A DNA stretch of 64,000 nucleotides from NCBI GenBank assembly GCA_037576195.1, contig JAQZDE010000048.1:1-64000 (forward strand). Direction: 5' to 3'. This document shows, piece after piece, positions 43,739 through 54,700 of this stretch (the stretch's first letter is position 1; each line of letters starts with the position of its first letter). This DNA is from Phytoseiulus persimilis. Taxonomy: Eukaryota; Arthropoda; Arachnida; Mesostigmata; Phytoseiidae. A program made the translations under genes and the position numbers. The notes under the pieces are model-generated. The model was not told the origin of the DNA and made no database searches. It saw only the letters and a program-made list of their open reading frames with translations.

Positions 43739-46197
43739 ATGGACGCGAACGACGATGAAGCTCCGACAGGCGATTTCGACCCGTACAACATCAATAGCAC
43801 TGATTTCAATCCCGACCTCTACCTACAGAGAGTTTTCAAAGAGTACCGTTTGACAGAAATTATGGACCGTGAGCAACAGATACACCGGGAAGTGCAACTT
43901 CTTGACTCCGAAATGCAGCGCCTCGTCTACGATAACTATAATAAGTTCATATCAGCCACGGATACAATCAAGAAGATGAAGACGGATTTCCAAACCATGG
44001 AACAAGAAATGGAATCACTCGTTGAGAACATGTCGAAAATTTCCGTGTACTCTGGGAACGTCTCACAGTCGTTGCACAAGCGGGCTCAACAAGTTGCCAA
44101 CCTCAACACGACCTCAACTTTACTCAATAGGTTGCAGCGAGTATTTGAACTTCCAGAAAACCTGCGGAAGCACAAGAAGAGCGGTCAGTTCGCCCAGGCC
44201 GTGACGCTATTCACATCAGCGGAGTCAATTCTAAGTCAATATTCCTACATCGCCTGCTTCAAAGATATCCATACGGAATGCTTACAAATCGTCGACGAAA
44301 TCAAAGCCAAGCTCTTGGAGCGCTTCGAAGATCGTCATGTGAACGTGAAAGACCTCTCCGAGGCCGTTCAACTGCTCAATTCATTGCATGAACCCATCGA
44401 GAAGCTCTGTGCGCAATACCTGGAGCAGGCGAGCATCTCACTCAACGGGGATCTAGAGGTTCTGGTTCGACAGGTTTCTCTAGCAAAGGGTGATACCTCG
44501 CCCGCTCCTTCGGGTCTGCCTCCAGAGCTCCATCTCCTCTACTCTACGCCCATGGACGTCCAACAATTCGTGGATCATTCATGCAACTCTTTCCTTGGGA
44601 ATATTTCTTTGATAATCGCTTCGTACGCTCAGCTGTTCGTATCCGGAAACGGTCAGGTGGGCACCTCCATTATGGAGCAGCAGCAGAACTTCGTGCGAAG
44701 CCTGATCGAAGAATATTTCAGATTGGTCGCTGAACGTATAGAGGTCGAGAACCGAGTCAATAATACTGAGCTCTGCGTGAAGGCTTTGGATAAAACATTC
44801 CGAAGAGTTCAAGCGCTAAACAACCTCCTGCCTCAGATGGATCTGAACAGCAAAGTATACGAGATCATACAGCATGCGGCCACCAACAAAACGCTGTACT
44901 ACCTCGACGAAATGAAGCAATGTGTCGTGAATAAGTTAGGCGAGTTGCGTCATGAGCTGATCCAACCTTTCAAAGGAAGTCTACCCACGGTCCTGGTGAA
45001 CCTCGAAGCGGCCATCCTGGAGAAAGTGAAACACGTCCTCTGGGAGATGAGGCACTTCGTTTCCCCTGACGTCACGTTCGCCTCGAGCCGAGCCCAATTT
45101 AGGAGCTTCACCTCAGAGCAGCTGATCAAGAAGAATCTCATAGGACAATTTATCAACTTCCTTGTGGATGTAATGAGATCCGAGTACTGCGACTTCGGGG
45201 GAAATCCCCTGGTTCAGCTAGTTTTGTCAAAACTTTGCCTAGACTTGCGGCACTCATTGATCAGGCAAATCTTCAGGATGTGCGACGATGCCATTGAGAC
45301 GCAGACGGTGGCGACGAACAGGATGGCGACGGACGTGTCGGATTTGGTGCGAAAGGTGGAGCAGCTATCGGAAGACATGCTGCAAGCATTTGTGGTTCGA
45401 GCTGGGGATGTCATCTCCAACATGCTGCGGAAAAGTGTCGATGCCAGGAATTGGGTCAGTTGCGCGGAGCCGCGCAACGTCAGAGCCGTGATGAAGCGAG
45501 TTGTAGAGGATTTGACTCAATTGGACAGTAATATCGGTGAGTGCAATCAATTCCTGCGTTTCCTCCAGGAGCAGAGTGCGACGCCCACAATGAAGTATCT
45601 GAGACCACTGGAACTTCAGAGGAAATGGATTCTGAGGCTTGTCCTCTCGCATTCCAGGAGAACTATACGAAGAGGGCTCGAGGCGTGAACGCAGCAGTGA
45701 CTCTAGTCGAAGAACTTATCCTTTCTCACAGCGCTGGGGACCACCCTCGGCCAATACTGAATGCTCTCTGATGTCCAACTTGAACTTCAACAAACTTTTC
45801 ACCGAGAAGATCGAGATCATGAGTAAAGTTGAGCCGAACAGGATATCCGTTATGACAGGCATCATAAAAATTTCCCTGAAAACCCTGTTGGAATGCATAC
45901 GACTGAAGACATTCGGCAAATTCGGTCTTCAACAGGTTCAGGTCGATGCTCATTACCTTCATCTGTATCTCTGGAGGTGAGATCCTTGAGAATCGATTCG
46001 TCACTCTCAACGATGACGGCGTAGATAGATTTTGAGATCGAAGTTGAAACTTACACCTGACCCTTCACAGATTCGTTCAGGACGAGCAGGTGATTTTCGC
46101 TCTTCTCGATGAGATTGTTTCCAGTGCAATACACCGGTGCTTGGATCCCGTGCTCATGGAACAAAGCGTCGTAGAAGTAATCAGCGATAGAGGCTGA
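43739..46197 (+). CDS. VPS51: Vacuolar protein sorting-associated protein 51 (GARP/EARP subunit)
   Basis: VPS51 is the subunit shared by GARP and EARP, which tether endosome-derived vesicles at the trans-Golgi network and recycling endosomes. There are three exons: 43739-45536, 45658-45976 and 46071-46197; phases agree and the product is 747 residues (human 782). The N-terminal part has the family block [20 protein letters not shown] (residues about 60-80), predicted coiled coil, and [14 protein letters not shown] before it. The C-terminal part has [29 protein letters not shown], then across intron 1 [20 protein letters not shown], and [20 protein letters not shown] and [19 protein letters not shown]. 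It ends with VVEVISDRG, matching the family end VVEVICERG. AATAAA is only 6 nt past the stop. Confidence 0.95.
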
Positions 46198-46202
46198 GGT
46201 AG

Positions 46203-46208
46203 AATAAA
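46203..46208 (+). terminator. Poly(A) signal, VPS51
   Basis: AATAAA starts 6 nt after the VPS51 stop codon, so the 3' UTR would be only a few tens of bases unless a later site is used. Confidence 0.55.
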
Positions 46209-46256
46209 TTATGCACACGTTCTTAAAGATCTTTGGCTGGATATACCTATCCGCAC

Positions 46257-46262
46257 TTTATT
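46257..46262 (-). terminator. Poly(A) signal, DUF4590 gene
   Basis: TTTATT on the plus strand is AATAAA on the minus strand, 73 nt past the stop of the DUF4590 gene. With the VPS51 signal at 46203-46208 it means that the two convergent transcripts end within about 60 bp of each other or overlap. Confidence 0.5.
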
Positions 46263-46334
46263 ACAGCGGCCCATTTTGCAACAATTAACGGGTGTGGCGA
46301 GTTTCGTTCCCGGATTCTAGTGCAATACGATCTG

Positions 46335-47104
46335 TCATCTCTGCTTTTTAAGCTCTTTTTCAAACTGACACTTGTAGCAGGGCCTCACATTGTTGATTTT
46401 CCTGATAGTTAGACGATTCCCGAAAGTTGAACCCTCTCTGTAGCGATTCTCACAGCAGCCACTCAGCTGATGATAGCGCAGTGCATCGATGTAGATGGTT
46501 GCGTTGAAATTCTGGCCCATGGAACGCCTTGAGGTGAAGGACAAGGTGTCGCCGTTTGAGACAACTCCGTGGAAAATCGTGAGTGGGTTTCGGCCTCCTA
46601 AGATACCATTTGAAATGAGTGAACTGAACAAAGTTTCTTGGGAATCCGTTCAACATTCAAGTTGGCTAAACAAGTGAGAGATTTAAAATTTCTCGAAAAA
46701 CATTGCCTCACAAATTCTAACTCTCGAGACATGGACCCATTGCGGCACTTTGATCTCAACTGAAACCCAATGCAGTGGGAATGTGTCGCGTTGTTCGGAA
46801 TCGAGATATTGCCACAGCCATCTCAGGGACGCAAGAACACACCTGCCGGTTGTTGCTTGATAGTTAGCCTGTAGCTGGCTCCTCGAAGGCCGCCGTTAAA
46901 TTCGAGAGTGAACTCTGCTCCTGATTCACGGGTTCCTGAGGGAGTCTGCGCCCGCCTGCGTTGTTGAGGCGTGGCGGGCGCGATTCGAGTCGACTTCAGT
47001 GATGTACTGGAGGAGGACCTCTTCGTAGTGGGGAGCATCTTGAATGCGTCCAGATAAGGACTGTGCTTTGCAAGAGTATCCCGAACTACCGTTTCGACAT
47101 ACAT
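46335..47104 (-). CDS. DUF4590-domain protein, ERICH3-like (short form)
   Basis: Two exons are visible: 47104-46843 and 46597-46335, with splice phase 1 and a product of 174 residues. The core matches DUF4590 as seen in vertebrate ERICH3, in order: LTIKQQPAGGRNPLTIFHG across the intron (family IKVYQQHCGGENL-x-VYKG), GDTLSFTSRR, and LSGCCENRYREGSTFG (family LSSCCEFKHQKGSRLGG). It ends with PCYKCQFEKEL (family PCYKC). The Cys pairs SGCCE and PCYKC are conserved. ERICH3 is a very long protein with an N-terminal conserved segment and a Glu-rich tail; here only the domain is found, preceded by a Ser/Thr/Arg-rich stretch. The ATG at 47104 is the first in frame, but further 5' exons upstream cannot be excluded. 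ERICH3 is reported to be linked to cilia and vesicles; function here is unknown. Confidence 0.78.
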
Positions 47105-48017
47105 GTCAGGGGAGCACAGACACGCTCACACATGCACCCAGACATGCACTAAAACTTCACGAAGAGGTGGAGGTCGTCATAGAAACCGTGTCAACTGACC
47201 CACTTCTATACTACGTGCGCTTCGAGAATCGTTAGCCTCCGGTCGTTACCATCTCCGTTCTTTCGTCGAATATGGGAACTGCCCGCGGGGAGCTCATTGG
47301 GCTGTCCATACGATTGGGTTTCATTCCCGACAGACGAGAGTGATGCTTGTGGGAAATCTCTCGAAGAGGTCACGAGGCACGGAACCAGAAACCTTGACAC
47401 AGCCTTTTAAACCAGCGAAAAAATCTGATCTTGCGGAGCGGGACCCGAAACTCGAATGCCACTAATTCAGCCCCCGTTCTCTCTTGAATTCCCTACATCG
47501 CGCTTCCCTCGTTTCCCCACGGCGATAATCTTTTTCCCGTCCTGCATGGTGCCAGTCATGGCACGAGGGCCCGAAGGGAGATGTGAGAAATTTTTCAGGA
47601 ATGGTCGATGGTCTCAGTCATGCCTGTTCGAGAGGCTCTTTCACGGAAACTACTCAAGAAGATCCAAAGTCATCCAAAAAGTCTCATCCACCAAGATGGA
47701 TGGTTGGATGCAGCAATGATCTATCAGAGGCTTTCAGTAGCGATACCGGAGTTTGATTCGCTATTTATAAATACTGGGGTACCGGTCAACTGGACCGCGG
47801 CGCGGCGTCAACTCGAGCCTTGCCGTCAACTGGGCCATGGCTTCGCTCGCGCAGTTCCCTCTATTCGCTCGCTTAGCTCAACGCGCTCATGAGAACGGAG
47901 TCGACATCCTGGAAACGTGCTGGAAGCGTTTCAAAGGAGATGAGCCTCCGTTTATCCGCCTCCAGGTTGATATGCCGCTTCTCGTTCGAAATCGCGGCGA
48001 CGCGACTTTCCATTCTC
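47105..48017. other. Gap without a recognised gene
   Basis: A 94-codon plus-strand frame (47608-47892; contains HPKSLIHQDGWLDAAMIYQ) follows a TTTTTCAG acceptor-like site and has exon-like composition. No family was recognised and no partner exon was found. Confidence 0.35.
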
Positions 48018-49450
48018 GATCTCGATCAATTGTTTGATTTATCAACCATTTCTTGTCGATATACACATATCTCTTTGTAAGCAAGAAACCCCATAATCGG
48101 GGGCGAGGACACTCTGCTGCTAAGGATTGTTAGTCGTTGATCTTGCAAGTGCGTGATATGTGTTCTTTCGTTGCTCTCTCCCATCTTCCTAGACTCCGTG
48201 TGGTCCGCTCTACATTTCCTCTCGTTGAGTCTTCATGTAGGCCTCGTCTTCTGCGGATCTCCGCTTCATTCCGCTGTTCTTCCTTACACTCCATTATCAC
48301 GTGCTCTAGGGACTCTATGTGACGCCCGCATCGTACACATTTGCCATCACCTCGCTCGAATCTTGCTCTGAGAGAGTTGGTGCTTAGGAAGCCTTTGTAT
48401 TTTGTATTGCCTATATATTCCTAGGCTAGTTTCGCTTTCCATGCCTTCTCCCCATTCTTTATCAGTACATGTTCTGATTTGTTGCTTCTGATTGTTCTGA
48501 ATTGCAGTACGTCAGCGCGGGCACACATGTCGCCTCCCCTAGTATCTTGGCCGTCTCACACCTATTAAACTTCCACAGCGATTTGGCGTACATTCGTCTG
48601 AGCGTTTTCGTGGCTTTCTCTTTCCACAGTTTCTCTTGTTCAGCAAGGTAGTTCCTGTCATTGCTTAGTAGGAACCAAAGATATTTATACGGCTTCGCTC
48701 TTGGGATCAGTTGTCCCTGAATGTCGAGCCCGGGGTTCAGGCCACTTCCCGGCTCGTTGAAGTCAATGGTTGCTGATTTTATCGGGTTGAATACCAGAAT
48801 CAGCTCATTACTCTCCTCTTTTTTGATCTGTAGCAGCTGTTCAATCCGTGCCCATGCATAAGGAATCAGAATTAGGTGATCGGCGTGAACTATCCCCGGG
48901 TGTAGTTTTTCTCGCGTTTCTAGCCTCTCAAATATGTTTTTAGAGGTCCTGGTGATGATCCCTTCGCCGGATTCTACTTTTTTTTTAGCTTCGATATGTA
49001 TAACATGAAGAGCGTGGGTGACAGGGCGCATCCTTGTCTTAGGCCTCGGTTCAGCCTCACTCTTCTCGATTCCTCCCCCCTATCTTTGGGACAACCCAGG
49101 TTGTCACTATTGAGTACCCTAAGTAGGTCTTTGAGGTTCCTGCGTGTCCCGAATTCGCATGAGATCTGTCAGAGCTTTTCTCTGTGTACTTTGTCATATG
49201 CTTTTGAGCAGTCGAGGAGTTTTCAGCGCCCTACCGTCCTTCCTCGTCATCTCTATGATGGAGGTGACCATGAATAAACAGTAAATCATCCCCTCGTATG
49301 TCTCGTCGTTATCCGTTGCGCATCTCACTCAGGATATCGTGCTCTCCTATCCAGTCATGTATTTTCCTGTTGATTACTCTGGGAAAAATACGTTTTAGAA
49401 GATCTGTTAACGTCTGTGAAATTTATTTCTAACTCCGTGATTTTCCTCCT
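48018..49450 (-). mobile_element. Degenerate tick-type LINE, copy 2
   Basis: Same family and strand as copy 1 at 9961-11165, but longer. On the minus strand it carries RVINRKIHDWIGEHDILSEM (about 49380-49320), RT motif A LDCSKAYDKVHREKL (about 49220-49175), motif B RGLRQGCALSPTLF (about 49045-49005), and motif C degraded to HADH where FADD is expected (about 48875). The thumb region YLAEQEKLWKEKATKTLRRM and AKSLWKFN follow. At least three frame shifts and an in-frame stop are present. Its 3' region has the same hairpin-forming CCCC...GGGGG (48089-48103) as copy 1. It is inactive. Confidence 0.82.
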
Positions 49451-51768
49451 TTCCTCTCTTGTTCTGCCCCCAGCTAGGATGGAAGCGCATATCCATAGGG
49501 TGTCTAGATTAACAAACACATTTTCATTTTTCATGCCTGCAGTCTTTCGCTTCTGTGGGCAGGACACCTCATCCCATTTTTCCTATGGTTTTCTTCAGCG
49601 AGGTTCTTGGTATGGGTTTCTCCCTGTGGTACCCGTGGTCGGATATGGGACGACGGCCACAGAGTACGGAGCGTTCCCGCTCCACCCCTGTGCGCACTCC
49701 TTTGGGCGCCTCTGTCTCTGGCTCGATGGCATGCGCTTCTACCCAGAACCAGATTTTCAGGAAGTGAGCGACGCTTCCCATGCATCGGGGTTCGTGGGGC
49801 ATGTATGAATCAGCTACCAAACATGTGATTGGCTGAATCTGTCCACCGTCTCAGCGGATGGAGGGGGAGTTGAGTGAGGTCGAGTTGAGAGTAGCCACCT
49901 CCCACGCTGTAAGTATCGAAAAAACTTCCGAGGAGCATATGTTCCAACTGGCATGAGTGTCAGAGGGGGTTCGTGGATTTTCGAAGGCGAGCGAGCGACA
50001 TCGATGACCGTATATTTCAGCATGAGCTTCGATGAATTCGTCGGAAGGAAATCAACCGCTACTTCGTTGAATTGATTAATTGTTTTATTTGAACAATTTC
50101 GCATTTCTTCTGGATCATAAGGTGTTGATATCATCGTCGTCGTAACCATATTGTCAGCTTCCGGCTCACCCGGGGTTGTAACTGCAATTTTTACATAACA
50201 GATTGGCGGTGAAACTCCCTTTCGGTTTTTTCCTCCAACTAGTGGATGATATAAATAGTCTACTCTATGTACAACATAACAGTCAGATTTCATGGAGCTC
50301 TAACGTTCGTCATCGGCACTAGCGTCTTGATGCGGGAGGGCTGAAAACGACTGAGTTTTGGAATTTCAGGGATCAAGTTCCACTCTCACATTTCTAGTTT
50401 TATCTTGTATTTGAATTTCGGCGTTTCGATAGAGGATTTCAGAAGAATCCCATGATTCGTCGGGTGAATCAGGCAACTTGTTGGAGGAAACAGTGATGTT
50501 GGAGGTAGATTCCCAACGCCTTTTGTTTCTAGTCGGGTCAAGGGATCGTATGCCAGCTCGACGCTACGAGACGTTAGCACTCGAATATCAGCATTATTGG
50601 ACGAGGCTACTACAAGAGTCGACCTGTCGAAGACGAAAGCGCTCTACTATTGATGCGTAGATACGGGTCTCAGGATCTAAAAATCACATATGAAGGGATT
50701 GCCTTGATGTGGATCTAAGGAGCTCGGGGAGCTACGGTCCAGAATCATCCATGCAATTCTTTGGAACAATGGAGAAACACAGCACACCTTGTCATGGTGC
50801 GAGACAATGGTGTACAAAGTACGAATTGCCTGCGCGCAGCAGCCGAGCTTCCAGAGAGGCTTTCGAGCTCCGAATTCGGGTCGGAGGCCGCTGCGCCTGC
50901 CTGATCGACGCACGGAAAAGGTTTCCATTCAATCTAGAGTATCGGGTGGAATCTCACGCAGCTCTCTTCGGACGATTCTGGATTTTTTTCCAATGCGGCA
51001 CGACTGGGATGCATAGCCAGAAAAGAACAAGAGGGGGCCGATCAAGTTTGTGAATAGGGCAATGTACTCGAACGAACGGTCGCTTTCTAGAATGCGGCAA
51101 AAGGCGGTGAAACGGGAACGAAGCTTCACAAAGATCGAGTCATCCGAGTGGGTTCAGAATCGTCGTCTCTCGGGATCGTTCCTCCCGTTTCCGACTCTCA
51201 GCGACTTTCACAACTTGTTCAACTTCACACGAACGGACGAATTGACGAGTTCTGGACACCAACGGCGTTCAAGGGTCTGACAGGGATCGCGACCCGGCGA
51301 TAATGTCTGTAGTCCATGTCGAGGCCTAGCAGGCCTCAGTCCACTGTCCCAGCTCAATACAAGATTCGTCAGTTCCTCTGGTGGCTGTGGAGGGCGTTCA
51401 AAAACGTGGAAAGTGTCGATATGGAAGGAAACCAAACGGAAAAATGAGTCTCGGCTGGAAATCGTAGCCCTCTTCACCAACGCGGTCGACCATATGTATG
51501 AGCACTAACTCTACGCGTCATCGGACTCATAGAAAGCTAATCGAAATCCGCTTTCATTTTCCTTTCTGCTCAGTTCACTAAATCTCTACGCTGACGAAAT
51601 ATGATTTTAGCTTCCTCGATATCTTGCTTTCTCTTTCATATTTCCATAGCTCGCGTGCTCCAGATCGGTATCTGGAAACGGAGTCAAACGAACAAATTTA
51701 AGGCGTGGATCGCTTCGTGCCTCTCCCCTTCGACGCCCCCAGAGAAAAACACTAAATACCCACCAGAT
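49451..51768. other. Gap without a recognised gene
   Basis: The part up to about 49570 may still belong to the 5' side of LINE copy 2. The rest has several open frames of up to 159 codons on both strands (e.g. minus 49814-50293) without recognisable domains. Confidence 0.35.
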
Positions 51769-54700
51769 TCACTTCCTGGTGGCGGACAACAGCTTTTGAA
51801 TCTCATCTTCGAGATCCTCGTCGTCTGCTCCGGTTCCCGGAGCTCCCTCTGAGCTCACGACCTCATAGCCATCCAACTCCTTTTCGATCTCCTGCTCGAG
51901 ATCGGCGTCGGTTTTTGCAGTCACGCTTCCGACGCCAAGCTGCTGCATGCCTTTTGCAAGGTCTTCGGCGTTCACCTGCAAGAGATTGAGGTTCTCGCGT
52001 GGTTCACTCGGAGGCATACCGGGGACCGGATGGAAGCCGTCATTACCAATTTTCCCGTCTACTTCATGTTCTCGCGGTCCTAAACGTCCAAGTCGCTAAC
52101 CTTTCCTTCGCATGAATCCGAGACGAAATCAGAAGGGATTCCACTATCTTGACCATCATCATCTGAAAAAATTTCAGCCACTGACTTATCCGGGAAGACC
52201 TCAGCGAAAGCCTAAAAATACAACCAAAAATGTCCTGCCGATAGAGGCTGCTGTTCTCGAGAAAGGATCAGATATCAGATGACGAGATCAGGCTGCCACA
52301 GGGGCCCTGTTCGTCAGCCGATTGGGGGGGTGAAGTTTGGAGACCCTTATCCTCAAAATCGGAGCCACGTACAGCGTAAGACAGAGAGCGGCTCCCTGCT
52401 GTACTCACCCTTGCCATCATCGGAGGGGGTCTGCGGCCCCGAAGCCGTAGAAGTATCGGTACTGCCCCCGTCGCCAGCCTTTGCCAACGAGTTCAACTGA
52501 GTGGATTGCTTCACGAGAGAAACGCGATAGAAGTAATTGCGCCAAAAATCCTGCGGAGAGCGATATGAATACGGGTCAGATCCTGGGACATGAAGCAGAT
52601 TCGAGTACATTTTGGTGACGTTGCCGATTTTGTCTTTGGAGTCGATAGAGATCAGGCAGCTTTCTCCCGGGCGTTGTGGGGCTGTTTGGGAATTAACACG
52701 ATCCTCGTTTATACCCGAATGAACAGCGCAATCAACGGAATGACCAATCCTAAAAAAGCGCCCGACGAGCTCAATGATGAGGATGGCTCGAAACTTCGGC
52801 GGTTTGAGATATACTACGGTTCAACGATAACTCGAATCCCAACAAGTGAGGAGCGTTCAGCTCTCGATCTCCTCGACGTGACAGCATCAATCGAACTCAG
52901 AGAGCCCAGAGCGTTATCGCTGTCGTACGTTCGTGGTCACGGCTGTCCACAGAGAGCTAATGAGTCTTTGAGAGTCGTGTTTACGATTCCAGTCGACTCT
53001 CGGATTTGGAGCTCTGCGACGAAGTGTTTCGAACTATCTCTTTTTCAGCGGCGCAGGGAGTGAACCCAAGCCGCCCTCAGATGTTCGACACTCCTCGGAT
53101 CTTCACTTGCACAGACGTCTGGATGAGTGTGGTAAATATTGAGGAAGCTGTCTCAGACGACTGACCTGTTCGTTGATAAGCTTAGGCACGAGATCGAATC
53201 TCATTCTTTCAAGTCGTGGATCTTCTTTAAGCATTGCCATAGCGATCGGAGCGAACTGGCCCTCAAAATCGAATTCAAATTTGACGCCTGTGCGGAAAGG
53301 GAGCAAAGAAGAAGGTTATATCGATGACAGGCGTTCACGACCAGCCGAGCGGATCCAAGGCGGCCGAGGAAAGATCTATATTTCATTTCTACACGGGAGC
53401 GAGATAGCGTTCGCTTTTTGATCGTAACTGTCGACGGGAGTCAGGTTCAAGTTGTAACAAAAATTCCGAGAGGAGGAGGAGGGTGAGGCTCGACTCAGAG
53501 TAAAATGATAGAACTGCGGATATGTTTACAAGAAGCATCAGCATCGCGAGGCCCCCGCGTTGAATTTACGATTGAACTATGATGGGAAACTCTGATTATT
53601 GCAACAGCAATTGACTCACCATTAGGCGGATTCCTAACAAAAGTGCGTTTGTCTTCGGATAACGAAAGAATTTGCTTTTTAACTTCGTCTGGGTTTTCGC
53701 ATCCTGTCCAAGGAAGGCTTCCTGAAGAGTTCTTCGTTAGCGAGGCCAGGAACGATGCCTGCTCGTGGTTGAAGTCCGCTAGGATGCTCTGCAAGCAAAA
53801 TAGCACACCTACTACACCTGCGTAGATTCATTTATGAGCTTGGAACTCGCTAACCTATTTACGTTTCATCGATTCAGCAGCGGCTGCGAGCCTCGTACTG
53901 ATCTCACGGAACCTTTTGATATTTGGTTTTGGCGGACAGGCAGGCTAACAGCTTTGCGAGTAGCCGGGAAAGAGACACGCAAGTCGAAGCGCACGGAAAA
54001 ATCCGTGGTTCACAGAGCGAAACTCGAATCAGAACGTAGAACTGCAGTGTCTTCAGACCAGCTGCTGCCCAGGAGCATCGAATGAGTGTGTTATGTTTTT
54101 TTTTCAATCACAGAGAGCAGCGTGCACCACGCGACTCGAGTTGTCAGACTTGGGAACTGACAGGACACGAGGGCGGAACTCCTAAGACGAAAGAAGACGC
54201 CTGCTTACATGATGGAACCACTTATGGGACCTTCCTCTACGGCTTTCTAGCAGCGAAAAACGAGTGAGGGCATTGCGAATGCAAGAATGGAAGAGCGCAG
54301 TGAGGAACACAAAATTTAATGGCCTGTACTTGATTTAGGCAATCAACTCCGTTCAGCAAACCGCAGAGAATATAACAGCGTTTGTGCAATCCACGGAGTA
54401 GAGTTGCCCTGCTCCCCAGAGTCCGCGCGGCGCTAGTTGGCTCGGGTCGACGAGCTGACTGTGCGGGCGGACATATGAACGAGCCTGCCTCTGGTCCCTC
54501 CCCCGTTTGGTCCTCCCAAGGTCAGCACCGCAAGCAGGCCGGCGCAGATTGTCGCTCAGCAACTTGTAGCTCTACTGGATTACGGAGAGTCTGCTAATAA
54601 ATAAGCGTGTCTTCCCGGTGCTCGGAGTCTTTCCCCGACATCGGTCCTCGAGAACGCGCGCAAGCAAGCGAGCAGGCTTTTCCGGCGGCGAGAAAACCGT

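Noticed and set aside
52163-52213. Earlier acceptor TTTTTAG at about 52212 for SYAP1 exon 6
   Set aside because: It requires phase 0, whereas exon 5 ends in phase 1, and leads to a stop after three codons; the TTTTTTCAG acceptor at 52163 restores the frame and gives the expected SDFVSD block.
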